DNA from: Haloterrigena salifodinae
GTDB taxonomy: Archaea > Halobacteriota > Halobacteria > Halobacteriales > Natrialbaceae
NCBI RefSeq assembly: GCF_003977755.1
Contig: NZ_RQWN01000005.1
Span: 62,001-126,000 of the forward strand
Length of the DNA stretch: 64,000 nucleotides
Direction of reading: 5' to 3'
Of the stretch, positions 34,478-44,036 are shown piece by piece (within the stretch, counting starts at the first letter, position 1; each line of letters opens with the position of its first letter). The translations under genes and the position numbers were made by a program. The notes below the pieces were generated by a model. That model searched no databases. It had not been told where the DNA came from and worked only from the letters and a program-made list of their open reading frames with translations.

Positions 34478-35743
34478 GTGACACTTCCCGATCGGTCCGC
34501 GCTGTCTCGCCGGGACTACTTCCGGGCGCTGGTGGCCGTCGGCGGCGCGTCGGCACTCAGTGCTTGCCTCTCCGAGGACAGCGACGAAGAAGTCGACGTC
34601 CCCTCCGGAACCGACGATCCCGACTCGCTGCCGGCGCGACAGCACGCCTGGAACGAGTTTCTCTCGACGGACGACGACGGGAACGTTCAATTGCCGGAAC
34701 ACCACGTGCTGGTGGCGCTGTCGCTCTCGACCGAGCCGTCCGACGACGCTCGAGCGCAGGTCGAGGATGCGCTTCGAACCCTCGAACGCGCCTACGAGTG
34801 GAGCAACGAGGGGTTGGTCTTCACGATCGGCTACACGCCGGCGTACTTCGACCGGTTCGACGGATCGCTGCCCGACTCGATCGACCTTCCCGATCCGGAG
34901 CCGATCGTCGGCGACGCCGACAGGTTCGACGAGTTCGACGCCGTCCTCCACCTCGCCAGCGACCACCCGGAGGTTACCCTCGAGGCCGAGCAGGGGCTGT
35001 TCGGCGAGCGCGACGAGTACAACGGCCTCGGGATCGAGACGGATCTGACGGGCGTCTTCGAGCGCGTCGACGAGCGGCGCCGGACCGGCTTCATCGGGGC
35101 GGGGCTTCCTGCCAACCACACCAATCTCGACGGCGTTCCGGAGTCGATTCCCGACGAGGCGCCGTCGCTGATGGGCTTTCGGTCGGGATTCGCCGAGAGC
35201 CAGGCCCCCGAGGATCGCGTGACGATCACGGAGGGGCCGTTCGCAGAGGCGACGACCCAGCACGTCTCCTCGATGGGGCTCAACCTCCGGCAGTGGTTCG
35301 AACAGGACAGCCAGGACCAGCGCGTCCAGAAGATGTTCAGCCCGGTACACGCCGACGAGAATGCAGTCGGCACGACCGGCGAGAAACTGACGACGACCAA
35401 CGGACTGACCGACGAGCGCATCGCGGCGACCGAAGCCGACGCCAGCGACCGCGGCGTCGTCGGCCACGCCCAGAAGGCCGCCCGCGGACGCGAAGACGGG
35501 AAGCCGCCGCTGTTGCGACGCGACTTCAGCACGGTCGACGACGACCAGCCGGGAGTCCACTTCCTCGCTCTCCAGGAGAGGATCGAGGAGTTCGTCCGCG
35601 TGCGGCAGGCGATGGAGGGCGCCGACCTCAACGTGACTAACCTCAACAACGGCATCACCGGCTACATCTTCGTCGACCGACGCGGGAATTACCTGCTCCC
35701 GCCGCGGTCGCTGCGGGCGTTGCCGCCGGCGAATCCTGACTAG
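34478..35743 (+). CDS. Tat lipoprotein distantly resembling DyP-type peroxidases (DUF7405-like)
   Basis: The 421-residue precursor starts with GTG and has a Tat signal ending in a lipobox (LSRRDYFRALVAVGGASALSAC). The mature part, with repeated blocks such as HHVLVALSLS and GVHFLALQ, suggests the two-domain ferredoxin-like fold of dye-decolourising peroxidases. The usual GxxDG heme-site motif appears as GFRSG, so the acid is missing, and heme binding is uncertain. Its neighbour is an iron-transport-like lipoprotein. This recalls the EfeB/EfeO pair of bacterial ferrous iron uptake, but no EfeU-type permease is adjacent. Confidence 0.72.
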   Translation: MTLPDRSALSRRDYFRALVAVGGASALSACLSEDSDEEVDVPSGTDDPDSLPARQHAWNEFLSTDDDGNVQLPEHHVLVALSLSTEPSDDARAQVEDALRTLERAYEWSNEGLVFTIGYTPAYFDRFDGSLPDSIDLPDPEPIVGDADRFDEFDAVLHLASDHPEVTLEAEQGLFGERDEYNGLGIETDLTGVFERVDERRRTGFIGAGLPANHTNLDGVPESIPDEAPSLMGFRSGFAESQAPEDRVTITEGPFAEATTQHVSSMGLNLRQWFEQDSQDQRVQKMFSPVHADENAVGTTGEKLTTTNGLTDERIAATEADASDRGVVGHAQKAARGREDGKPPLLRRDFSTVDDDQPGVHFLALQERIEEFVRVRQAMEGADLNVTNLNNGITGYIFVDRRGNYLLPPRSLRALPPANPD

Positions 35744-35786
35744 ACGACTCGAGGACGAGACCGACAGACGACTCACGACCATCCAC

Positions 35787-37001
35787 ATGGACCACGAAAT
35801 CGATCGACGGACGTTCGTCGGCTGGACGGGAGCGGCGACCGGCGCGCTCGCGCTGGCGGGCTGTCTGGGCGAGGACGGCGACGACGACGGAAACGGCGGC
35901 GAGCAGAACGAAACCGACGAGGAACCGAACGAGACCGTCGACGTCGCGCCTCCGTTCCCCGAAATCGAGGACAAACCGGACGCGGTATACGTGCCGACCC
36001 ACCGCGAGTCGATGCGGGCCCTCGAGCCGATCGCAGCCGGCGACTACCGGCTCGCGCCGATGCTGTCGTACCCCCACCCGTTCTGGACCGTGACCGGCGA
36101 CGGCGAGGACGACGTCCAGCACGTCACGCCCGAGCAGATGCGGGGCGTCCACATGATGTTCACCCTCCGGGACGCCGAGACGGGCGTCGTTCTGCCGATC
36201 GACAGCGGCGTCGTCGTCAGACTCTCTCGGGACGGCGAGCGGGTCGGATCTTCGCAGTCGATGTGGTCGATGCTCTCCCAGGAGATGGGTTTTCACTTCG
36301 GCGACAACGTCCCCCTCGAGGACGACGGCACCTATACGGTCGAGGTCGAACTGCCACCGCTGTCGGCGCGAACGACCGGCGACCTCGCGGGTCGGTTCGA
36401 CGAGCGCGAGACCGTGACCTTCGAGTTCGACTACGATCAGGAGTTTCGCAAGTCAGTCACGGACATCGAATACTTCGACGAGCAGCGGTGGGGCGAACGC
36501 GGCGCCCTCGAGCCGCCGGACCAGGGCGAGATGCCCTACTCCCAGCTCCCCGAAGTCGACGCGTTCCCCGGGACGCTCCTCGTCGACCCCGACGGCGAGC
36601 GACCCGACACGACAGCGGACCTGCCGCGGAGCGGCGACGCGGCGTTTCTCGCGACTGCCATCGGGCCGGACCATCGGCTGGCCGACGGCGACAATCCGTA
36701 TCTGCTCGTCTCGCCGCGGACGCCGTACAACCGCGTCCCGCTTCCGAACATGAGCCTCGAGGCGACGGTCGAACGCGACGGGAGGTCCGTCACCGACGAC
36801 CCCGTTTCCCTCGAGCAGACCATCGACGGCGAGTACGGGCTCCACTACGGCGCGTCGCTCGAGGGCGTCGATCTCCGGGCCGGCGATACGGTGACGCTGA
36901 CGATCCGGTCGCCACCGCAGGTCGCCCGCCATCAGGGGTACGATACGGCCTTCCTCGAGATGCCGCCGATCGAACTGCGGGTGCCGGAGGCCGATGCCTG
37001 A
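35787..37001 (+). CDS. Tat lipoprotein related to P19-type iron-transport proteins (DUF7350-like)
   Basis: The 404-residue precursor has a Tat signal and lipobox (DRRTFVGWTGAATGALALAGC) followed by an acidic Asn/Glu linker. The mature part contains MLSYPHPFWTV, VHMMFTLRDAETG and SMWSMLSQEMGFHFGDNVPLEDDGTYTVEV. This Met/His-rich pattern resembles the periplasmic metal-binding P19 family. It lies 43 bases after the DyP-like gene and overlaps the next gene by 8 bases, so all three are probably one operon. A role in metal capture at the cell surface is inferred. Confidence 0.78.
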   Translation: MDHEIDRRTFVGWTGAATGALALAGCLGEDGDDDGNGGEQNETDEEPNETVDVAPPFPEIEDKPDAVYVPTHRESMRALEPIAAGDYRLAPMLSYPHPFWTVTGDGEDDVQHVTPEQMRGVHMMFTLRDAETGVVLPIDSGVVVRLSRDGERVGSSQSMWSMLSQEMGFHFGDNVPLEDDGTYTVEVELPPLSARTTGDLAGRFDERETVTFEFDYDQEFRKSVTDIEYFDEQRWGERGALEPPDQGEMPYSQLPEVDAFPGTLLVDPDGERPDTTADLPRSGDAAFLATAIGPDHRLADGDNPYLLVSPRTPYNRVPLPNMSLEATVERDGRSVTDDPVSLEQTIDGEYGLHYGASLEGVDLRAGDTVTLTIRSPPQVARHQGYDTAFLEMPPIELRVPEADA

Positions 37002-37701
37002 GAGCCGGATTGCGGCCGTCCTCTCGGCCGCGCTGGCGGCCGTCGTCGCCTGCGGGCTCCTCTTCGCCCCGCTCGCGTTCGTCCCCGCGCCGGCCGGCGC
37101 CATCGACAGCGCGACGCTGCTGTACTTCGACTCCGAGGGGTTCAACGACGACACGACCGAGATCGACGTCGCGCCCGGCGAGACCGTGACGCTCGATCTC
37201 GTGGCGAGCACACACGGCAACCCCGCGGGCAACGGGATCAGCGGGCTCTCCTACGCGATCGAGTACGATCCCGACGTGCTCACCGTGACCGACGTCCAAC
37301 AGGGATCGATGCTGGCTGGCGGGGACGAGGGCGGGAACGCCACGGTCGACGGCGACGTCGAGATCGACGACGAAGCCGGCGTGATTACGGTCGAGCAGGA
37401 GCGAACCCCGCCGGGGAACGGCACGACGGGAACCGGACCGACGGCGACGATCTCCCTCGAGGTCAGTGAGGACGCGCCGACGACCAACGAGACCCTCGCG
37501 ATCACGGACGAGTCGGCGATGTTCCCGAGCGGCTATCCGGTCGATCCGGTCGAACGTAACGCGACGCTGGTCGTCGACGGCGCCGCGGGCGACGAGAGCG
37601 ACGGCGGCCTCGAGGATCCCGTCCCCGGACTGACGCCGCTGACCGGAGTGGCCGGGGTGGCCGGTCTCGGCGCGGTGCTCTGGCTGCGGGCCCGACGGTA
37701 G
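36994..37701 (+). CDS. Secreted cohesin-domain protein with C-terminal membrane anchor
   Basis: The 235-residue product has an N-terminal signal (AAVLSAALAAVVACGLLFAPLAF). It has a cohesin-like beta-sandwich at about 40-200, including EIDVAPGETVTLDLVAS, LSYAIEYDPDVLTVTDV and GPTATISLEV. A C-terminal PGLTPLTGVAGVAGLGAVLWLRARR tail follows, which resembles PGF-CTERM-type sorting signals or a simple anchor. Such proteins are common at the haloarchaeal surface. Its start lies inside the iron-transport-like gene, so it is probably made with it. Confidence 0.82.
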   Translation: MPESRIAAVLSAALAAVVACGLLFAPLAFVPAPAGAIDSATLLYFDSEGFNDDTTEIDVAPGETVTLDLVASTHGNPAGNGISGLSYAIEYDPDVLTVTDVQQGSMLAGGDEGGNATVDGDVEIDDEAGVITVEQERTPPGNGTTGTGPTATISLEVSEDAPTTNETLAITDESAMFPSGYPVDPVERNATLVVDGAAGDESDGGLEDPVPGLTPLTGVAGVAGLGAVLWLRARR

Positions 37702-37772
37702 CGGCGATCGATCCGACTTTCGATCGATCGCAATGCCAACGTTGACACTTCCGCGAGTGGGACACTCGAGCA

Positions 37773-38714
37773 ATGAGTACGGCCGAGGTCGATATCTCAC
37801 GGACAAAGGCGTGGTTGATGGCCGCACGCCCGCAGACGCTGCCCGCGGCCGCGGCGCCGGTGATCGTCGGGACGGGAGTCGCGCTCCACGAGGGCGTGTT
37901 CGCCCCGCTGCCGGCGCTGCTGGCGTTCGTCGGCGCGGCGCTGATTCAGATCGGGACCAACTTCGCGAACGACTACTACGACGCGATCAAGGGAGCCGAC
38001 ACTGACGACAGGGAGGGGTTCACGCGGGTGACCCAGGCGGGGATCATCTCCCCGGAACAGGTGAAGCTGGCGACGTTCGTCACCTTCACGCTGGCGATCC
38101 TGTCGGGAACCTACCTCGTCTACGTCGGGGGCCTGCCGATCCTCGTCGTCGGGCTGGCGAGCGTCGTCTGCGGCTGGGCCTACACCGGCGGCCCCTATCC
38201 GCTGGGCTACCACGGTCTCGGGGACCTGTTCGTCTTCGTCTTCTTTGGACTCGTCGCCGTCATGGGGACGTTCTACGTCCAGGCTGCGGCGACCGTCGCC
38301 GAACCGCTGACGACGGCGATCCCCGACGGAACCGTCACCCGCGAGGCGTTCTTCGCGAGCCTCCCGGTCGCCGGCATCTCGACGAGCATCATCGTGGTCA
38401 ACAACATCCGCGACCTCGAGACCGACGCCGAGACCGGCAAACGGACGCTAGCGGTTCGGATCGGCTACCGCTGGAGCCGCGTCGAGTACGCCGCGCTGCT
38501 CGGGCTCGCCTACCTCGTGCCGCCGTGGCTCTGGCTGGCCGAGGGGTTCGGCCCGCGCGTGTTGCTGCCCCTCGCCTCGCTGCCCTACGCGGCCGTCGTC
38601 GCCCGCACGGTCTGTACGCGGACCGACGGCGAGGCGCTGAACCCGGCACTCGAGGGAACCGGCAAACTGCTGGCGATCTACGCGATCCTGTTCGCCGCGG
38701 GGGTGGCGACGTAG
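37773..38714 (+). CDS. menA: 1,4-dihydroxy-2-naphthoate polyprenyltransferase
   Basis: This UbiA-family membrane enzyme attaches the isoprenoid chain to dihydroxynaphthoate. The 313 residues contain the two aspartate-rich Mg-prenyl-diphosphate motifs, NFANDYYDAIKG near residue 70 and NNIRDLETDAETGKRTL near 210. About eight membrane segments are visible. MAARPQTLPAAAAPVIVG at the N-terminus is characteristic of MenA. It is the first of three closely packed men genes. Confidence 0.95.
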   Translation: MSTAEVDISRTKAWLMAARPQTLPAAAAPVIVGTGVALHEGVFAPLPALLAFVGAALIQIGTNFANDYYDAIKGADTDDREGFTRVTQAGIISPEQVKLATFVTFTLAILSGTYLVYVGGLPILVVGLASVVCGWAYTGGPYPLGYHGLGDLFVFVFFGLVAVMGTFYVQAAATVAEPLTTAIPDGTVTREAFFASLPVAGISTSIIVVNNIRDLETDAETGKRTLAVRIGYRWSRVEYAALLGLAYLVPPWLWLAEGFGPRVLLPLASLPYAAVVARTVCTRTDGEALNPALEGTGKLLAIYAILFAAGVAT

Positions 38715-38715
38715 C

Positions 38716-39789
38716 ATGTCCGACGACCGAGAGCTCGACCTCGAGTACCGACCGTTTTCGCTCGATCTCGCGGATCCGCTCGAGACGGCCGACGGGACGA
38801 TCGACTCGCGCAACGGCTTCCTCGTTCGGATCACCGACCGGGGGGCCGACGACAGCCCCGTGGGCTACGGCGAGGCCACGCCGCTGCCGGGCTGGACGGA
38901 GTCCCACGCCGACTGCGAGGCGGCACTGGCGCGGGCTGCCGAGGAGATCGAGGCCGGATCGGCCGCGGCGATCGAGGCGGTCGACGAACAGGTCGCGGCC
39001 AGACACGCGGTCGGCCTCGCGTTAACGGATCTGACCGCGAGACGCGAGTCGACGCCGCTGTACCGGTACATCGGACAGGGACCGATGGTCGGCCGGGTGC
39101 CGGTCAACGCGACCATCGGCGACGGTTCGACGGTCGAGACCGTCCGGGAGGCTACCGACGCCGTCGACCGCGGGTTCAATTGCTGCAAGCTGAAAGCCGG
39201 CCGGCGGAGCGTCGAGGAGGATATCGAACGGGTTCGGCGCGTCCGCGAGGCCGTCGGCCCCAACGTCGAACTGCGGGTCGACGCCAACGAGGGCTGGACG
39301 TACGAGGAGGCGGCGACAGCGCTCGAGGCCGCCGCCGAGTTCGACGTGTCGCTGCTCGAGCAGCCGCTTCCCGCGGGGGCCCTCGAGGGGCACGCGGACC
39401 TCCGCGCGGACGATCGAGGGGAGGGCGTCGACATCGCGCTCGACGAGGGGCTGCTCGAACACGGCGTCGACGCGATCTGCGACGCCGAGGCGGCCGACGC
39501 CCTCGTCCTGAAGCCGATGGCGCTGGGCGGCGTCGACGTCGCCCGAACGGTCGCAGCGTGGGTGAGCGAGCTCGACATCGACCCGATCGTGACGACGACG
39601 ATCGACGCCGTCGTCGCCCGGACGGGGGCGGTCCACCTGGCCGCGTCGGTCCCCGACGTGTCGGCCTGCGGGCTGGCCACTGCGGACCTGCTCGCGGACG
39701 ACCTCGGCAAGGATCCCGTCCTCCTCGAGAAGGGGTCGGCGGTCGTCCCGCAGACGAAGGGACTGGGCGTCGAGGGGGTGTGGGAGTGA
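38716..39789 (+). CDS. menC: o-Succinylbenzoate synthase
   Basis: The 357-residue enolase-superfamily enzyme dehydrates SEPHCHC-derived SHCHC to o-succinylbenzoate. The barrel lysine lies in CCKLKAG, and metal-binding acids in ELRVDANEGW, SLLEQPL and ALDEGLLEHG. A second lysine, in VLKPMALGG, completes the site. It starts one base after the menA stop, and its stop overlaps the menE start. The start codon fits the family's N-terminal capping domain. Confidence 0.93.
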   Translation: MSDDRELDLEYRPFSLDLADPLETADGTIDSRNGFLVRITDRGADDSPVGYGEATPLPGWTESHADCEAALARAAEEIEAGSAAAIEAVDEQVAARHAVGLALTDLTARRESTPLYRYIGQGPMVGRVPVNATIGDGSTVETVREATDAVDRGFNCCKLKAGRRSVEEDIERVRRVREAVGPNVELRVDANEGWTYEEAATALEAAAEFDVSLLEQPLPAGALEGHADLRADDRGEGVDIALDEGLLEHGVDAICDAEAADALVLKPMALGGVDVARTVAAWVSELDIDPIVTTTIDAVVARTGAVHLAASVPDVSACGLATADLLADDLGKDPVLLEKGSAVVPQTKGLGVEGVWE

Positions 39790-41369
39790 CCCTCGAACCG
39801 GTCGACTGGCCGACGCGTGATCTGCTCGCCCACCGCGCGTCGACGACGCCGGACGCGACGGCCGTGATCGACGCCGACGCGGACGAGTCGTGGACGTTCG
39901 GCGAGTTCGATCGGCGAGTCGACGCCGTCGCCGCCGGCCTCGAGTCGCTCCTCGCCGACTCCAACGGTCGATTCGACGACCTCGCCCGACTAGGCGTGTT
40001 GATGGAGACGCGCGTCGAATTTGCCGAGCTCTACTTCGCAGCGATGCGCCGCGGCGTCACAGTCGTCCCGCTGAACGTCCGCGAGACGGCCGCCGAACTC
40101 GAGTCGAAGGTTCGACGAACTGATCTCGATGCGCTCATCTGCGAAGCCGGGACGGCGGAACTCGCCGCGGAAGTCGCGGACTGTCCGATCGCCTCGGTCG
40201 ATGAGCCCGAACGCGGGGGCGCGGATTCGCTCCGCTCGAATAGCGGGCTGACGCCGGAGTCGGATCTGGAACCGGCCGTCCTCGAGTCCGATCGGACCCA
40301 CCTACTCATGTTCACTTCGGGGACCTCGGGCGAGCCGAAGATCGTTCGGCTGACTCTCGGGAATCTCGTCTCGAGCGCGAACGCGTCGGCCTTCCGACTC
40401 GGCGTCGCGCCCGACGATCGGTGGCTCTGCTGTCTCCCGATGTACCACATGGGCGGGCTGGCGCCGGTCGTCCGCTCGACGCTCTACGGGACGCCCGTGG
40501 TGATCCAGCGAGAGTTCGATCCGGCGGCGACCGCGCGGATCATCGACGAGTACGATATCACGGGCGTCTCGCTCGTCCCGACGATGTGCAAGCGGCTGCT
40601 CGATGCCGGCTGGTCGCCGCCGGACTCGCTGCGCTTCGTCCTGTTGGGCGGCGCACCCGCCTCGAGCGAGTTGCTCGAGCGCTGTCGCGAGGCCGGCGTG
40701 CCGGTCCACCCGACCTACGGGATGACCGAGACGGCCTCCCAGATCGCGACGGCGACGCCGGAGGAGGTGACGACCCACGAGGGAACGGTCGGTCGTCCGC
40801 TCGTCTGTACGGACGTAACGGTCGTCGACGAGAGCGGTGAGCCGTGTCCGGCGGGGGAGTCCGGCGAACTCGTCGTCGCCGGGCCGACGGTGACGGCGGG
40901 CTACCTCTCCGACGCGGAGACCGAGGCGGCCTTCGGCGAGCACGGCCTGCACACCGGCGACATCGGCTACCGCGACGAGGGCGGCCGGCTCTGGGTTCTC
41001 AACCGCCGAAGCGACCGGATCGTCACCGGCGGCGAGAACGTCGATCCCGGCGAAGTGATCGCGGCGCTGCGCTCCCACCCGGCGGTCGAGGCGGCGGCGG
41101 TGGTCGGCCTCAAGGACCGGGAGTGGGGCGAACGCGTAGCGGCGCTGGTCGTCCCCACTGACGGCGTCGAGACCGGCGCCAGCGGGACCAATGCGATCGA
41201 CCTCGAGTCGCTGCTCACCCGTTGTGGCGAGCGGCTCGCCGGCTTCAAGCAACCGAAGACGATCGGATTCGCCGACGAACTCCCTCGAACGGCGTCGGGA
41301 ACCGTCGACCGCGAGGGGGTTCGCGAGCGCCTGCTCGAGGACGGCATCGACGTGGCCGAATCGACCTAA
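39786..41369 (+). CDS. menE: o-Succinylbenzoate-CoA ligase
   Basis: This ANL-superfamily acyl-CoA ligase activates o-succinylbenzoate with ATP and CoA. Key motifs are LLMFTSGTSGEPKIVRLT (P-loop-like), PTYGMTETASQI, HTGDIGYRDEG and the C-terminal lysine region FKQPKTIGFADELPRTASGTVDR. A GTG start at 39786 overlaps the menC TGA (GTGA), giving 527 residues. A second GTG two codons upstream is also possible. It ends the plus-strand men set. Confidence 0.94.
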   Translation: MTLEPVDWPTRDLLAHRASTTPDATAVIDADADESWTFGEFDRRVDAVAAGLESLLADSNGRFDDLARLGVLMETRVEFAELYFAAMRRGVTVVPLNVRETAAELESKVRRTDLDALICEAGTAELAAEVADCPIASVDEPERGGADSLRSNSGLTPESDLEPAVLESDRTHLLMFTSGTSGEPKIVRLTLGNLVSSANASAFRLGVAPDDRWLCCLPMYHMGGLAPVVRSTLYGTPVVIQREFDPAATARIIDEYDITGVSLVPTMCKRLLDAGWSPPDSLRFVLLGGAPASSELLERCREAGVPVHPTYGMTETASQIATATPEEVTTHEGTVGRPLVCTDVTVVDESGEPCPAGESGELVVAGPTVTAGYLSDAETEAAFGEHGLHTGDIGYRDEGGRLWVLNRRSDRIVTGGENVDPGEVIAALRSHPAVEAAAVVGLKDREWGERVAALVVPTDGVETGASGTNAIDLESLLTRCGERLAGFKQPKTIGFADELPRTASGTVDREGVRERLLEDGIDVAEST

Positions 41370-41411
41370 GGTCGGTCACTGGTTCGAACCCGGGCCGCCC
41401 CGCGGCGTCAC

Positions 41412-43007
41412 TCAATCGTCGTCGGTGACGCTTCGGGTAGCTGGCTGCGGATGGGGCGGCTGAGGATCCGGTTTGGACGTTTCGTCGTCGTCCTCGCGGA
41501 CGTAGTCCCGGGCGACGACGTAGCTCCCGTACAGAACGAGCAAGAGGAACAGCGAGAACGGGAGCGCCATCGTCACCGAGAGCGACTCGATAGCGCTGAA
41601 CTCCTCGAGCCTGAGCGACATCATTCCGAACACTGCGAGCAGCCCGCCCCACCACGCGCGGTTTCGCGCGTTCGGATTCTCGTCGCCGAGCGTGATGGCC
41701 GAAATCATGAACACTGCCGAGTCGAGCGACGTGATGATGTAGCCGGCGATGATGAAGACGAACAGCACCGCGAGCACCGTTCCGAACGGGGTGATCTGGA
41801 GCGCTTTCGCGATAGCTGCGGGATTGCCCGCCGAGGCCATCGCCGCCGCGACCGGTTCCTGGTAGCCCGGCGCGAGCACCCATCCGCCGATGAGCCCGTG
41901 CTGGATCCACGTGAAGACCGTCGGGACCACGACGAGCACGGCGAACATCTCCCGGATGGTCCGGCCTTTCGAGACACGGGCGACGAAGCTCCCGACGAAG
42001 ATGCTCCAGGCGGCCCACCAGGCCCACCAGAAGCCGGTCCAGTTGGCCGCCCAGTTCCCCTCGGCTCCTGGCGCGGTGTACAGCGTCAGGCGGAACAGAT
42101 TGCTGAGCCAGACACCCGTCGCGTCCAGACTCAGCTCGAGCATGTAGAGGGTCGGTCCGACCACCACGAGCAGGGCCATCGCGACGCCGATGAGCACCAC
42201 CGTCGCGCGTGCCGCGTTGCGGATCCCTTTCCGGAGACCGAGCCAGATGTCGCCGAGGAAAACGATACCGATGAGGGCGAACACCGCGTAGGTCAGGACC
42301 GTCGCATCGAGTCCGAATACGCTACTGAGGATCGCGGACATTGTCTGTGCGCTGAAGCCGAGCGTCGTCGAGATGCCGCCGATCGTGGCGATCAGCGCCG
42401 CCAGATCGACCAGCCAGTAGAGCCCTGGGATACGGTCTTCGTCGACGATGCCAGCGAGCATCGAACTGATCTTGTAGTCGCCGACGCCGTCCGTGTAGAC
42501 CACGATCCCGAAGGCGATCGCAACGGGGAGATACCACATCGCCAGTCCCGGGAACACCTCGTGAATGAACATAAAGGCCAGCGCCATCGCCTCGACTGAC
42601 GCACCCTGGACGGGGGCGGGATCCGGCGGCGGATGCTGGACGATAGAAACCGGTTCCGCGACGCCCCAGATGAGAACCGAGGCACCGAACCCGACGGTGA
42701 ACACCATCGACAGCCACGAGAAGAGGCCAAACTCCGGTTCGGCGTCGGGACCGCCGATACGAAGTCGACCGTACCTCGAGACCGTGAAGGCGAAAACGGC
42801 AACGAGCAGGACGAATCCGAGGAGGATGAACCACCAGCCGAAGTAGGTGAGCACCCAGCCCTTCGCGCCGGTGAGCGCGCTACTCATCGCCGCCGGACGC
42901 AGGAAGCCGACCGCGCCGAGCGAGAGCATCACGCCCATCGTCACGGCGAAGAGGGCTCGTTCCGGCCAGGACGCCTCCTCGAGCCCGAGGAGTTCCGCCG
43001 CGTTCAT
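41412..43007 (-). CDS. BCCT-family transporter (glycine betaine/choline type)
   Basis: The 531-residue protein has about twelve membrane segments and the family signature GFGASVLIWGVAEP. The tryptophan-rich segment 8 region WTGFWWAWWAAWSIFVGSFVARVSKGRTIREM is also present. These carriers import quaternary ammonium compounds, often as osmoprotectants, driven by sodium or proton gradients. Substrate is not clear from the sequence, though betaine is common in haloarchaea. It is convergent with menE, is transcribed alone and is divergent from the NRDE gene. Confidence 0.93.
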   Translation of the reverse strand: MNAAELLGLEEASWPERALFAVTMGVMLSLGAVGFLRPAAMSSALTGAKGWVLTYFGWWFILLGFVLLVAVFAFTVSRYGRLRIGGPDAEPEFGLFSWLSMVFTVGFGASVLIWGVAEPVSIVQHPPPDPAPVQGASVEAMALAFMFIHEVFPGLAMWYLPVAIAFGIVVYTDGVGDYKISSMLAGIVDEDRIPGLYWLVDLAALIATIGGISTTLGFSAQTMSAILSSVFGLDATVLTYAVFALIGIVFLGDIWLGLRKGIRNAARATVVLIGVAMALLVVVGPTLYMLELSLDATGVWLSNLFRLTLYTAPGAEGNWAANWTGFWWAWWAAWSIFVGSFVARVSKGRTIREMFAVLVVVPTVFTWIQHGLIGGWVLAPGYQEPVAAAMASAGNPAAIAKALQITPFGTVLAVLFVFIIAGYIITSLDSAVFMISAITLGDENPNARNRAWWGGLLAVFGMMSLRLEEFSAIESLSVTMALPFSLFLLLVLYGSYVVARDYVREDDDETSKPDPQPPHPQPATRSVTDDD

Positions 43008-43253
43008 CGCTCGGTCCCCCCGATACGACCGTCTCTTAAGCAGTTATTCGACTGCGCACTGCCGTCACTCGCAGGCTCGCGAGTCACCATTAGATGTGTC
43101 TCCAATCCCACGGTTAGTTCTTCAAGTACTCTTCGTCTCAACCGCTGGTGGAGAGGTGTTATCATATCTCTCGAAGCGGGCCACGGCGAGGGAGCGCCGA
43201 AACGGATTGCCGCCGGAACGGAAGTTAAATCGCTGGCGTCCCTATCGCGAGTC

Positions 43254-44036
43254 GTGTGTACACTGACCCTCGCCTGGCAGGTCTTCGAGGATGCGCCGGT
43301 CGCGGTTGCCGCCAACCGCGACGAGGCGGTCGGCCGCGAGTCGCTCCCACCAGACGTCTACCACGAGGAGCCGCTGGTGGTCGCGCCCAGAGACGCCGAG
43401 GCCGGCGGAACGTGGATCGGATACAACGAGCACGGCGTCTTCGCGGGGATCACGAACAAGTGGACCGACGCCGATCTCGCGGGGGAGCGCTCGCGAGGTC
43501 TGCTCGTCGCCGACGTTCTCGAGGCGACGTCGGCCGCCGAAGCCGGTGCGATCGTCGAAGCCCAGACGGACGACTACGAGTACGACGGATTCTACCTCGT
43601 CGTCGCCGACGAGACGGACGCGTACTGTTACTACTGGGACAGCTCCCTCGAGCGGATCGACTTCGACCCCGGCGTCCACGTCGTGGTCAACGTGGCAGTC
43701 GACGAGACGGTCGACGTTCCTGACTTCCGAGCGGACGCGGGACGAACGCAGGCCGCCAACGCCCGCGGGGTTCGCGAGGCACTGGCGGTCGACGGCGACG
43801 CCGCTGACGGCGAATCGGTCGACGAGTGGCTCGAGCGGGCCGGCGAGGTCTTGGGCGACCACGAGTACGGCGTCTGCATCCACCACAACGGGTTCGGGAC
43901 GCGGTCGTCGTCGCTGATCGCGCTCGGTCCTGCGGGGCCTCGCTACGAGTTCGCACCGGGGCCGCCCTGCGAGACGGCGTACGAACCCGTACCCGTCTCC
44001 CTCGAGACCGGTCTCGCCTCAGAGGGGCGGGAATAA
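43254..44036 (+). CDS. NRDE-family (TANGO2-like) protein
   Basis: The start is a GTG, giving MCTLTLAWQVFEDAPVAVAANRDE. Cys2 is the position expected for an N-terminal nucleophile after Met removal, and NRDE is the family motif. A TATA-like TTAAAT lies at 43225-43230, 24-29 bases upstream, which supports this start over longer frames. The 260-residue size fits bacterial and archaeal NRDE proteins. Their biochemical function is poorly known; the eukaryotic relative TANGO2 has been linked to heme and lipid metabolism. Confidence 0.88.
   Translation: MCTLTLAWQVFEDAPVAVAANRDEAVGRESLPPDVYHEEPLVVAPRDAEAGGTWIGYNEHGVFAGITNKWTDADLAGERSRGLLVADVLEATSAAEAGAIVEAQTDDYEYDGFYLVVADETDAYCYYWDSSLERIDFDPGVHVVVNVAVDETVDVPDFRADAGRTQAANARGVREALAVDGDAADGESVDEWLERAGEVLGDHEYGVCIHHNGFGTRSSSLIALGPAGPRYEFAPGPPCETAYEPVPVSLETGLASEGRE

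Noticed and set aside
39180-39785. Upstream extension of the menE reading frame
   Set aside because: It lies inside menC in another frame and is arginine-rich noise. The GTG at 39786 in the GTGA overlap gives the normal N-terminus.
41370-41411. tRNA-like 3' end (GGTTCGAACCCGGGCCGCCCC) between menE and the BCCT gene
   Set aside because: It resembles a T-arm with an acceptor end, but the arm pairs imperfectly, and there is no D-arm, anticodon arm or matching 5' acceptor strand. No integrase lies nearby to make it an att remnant.
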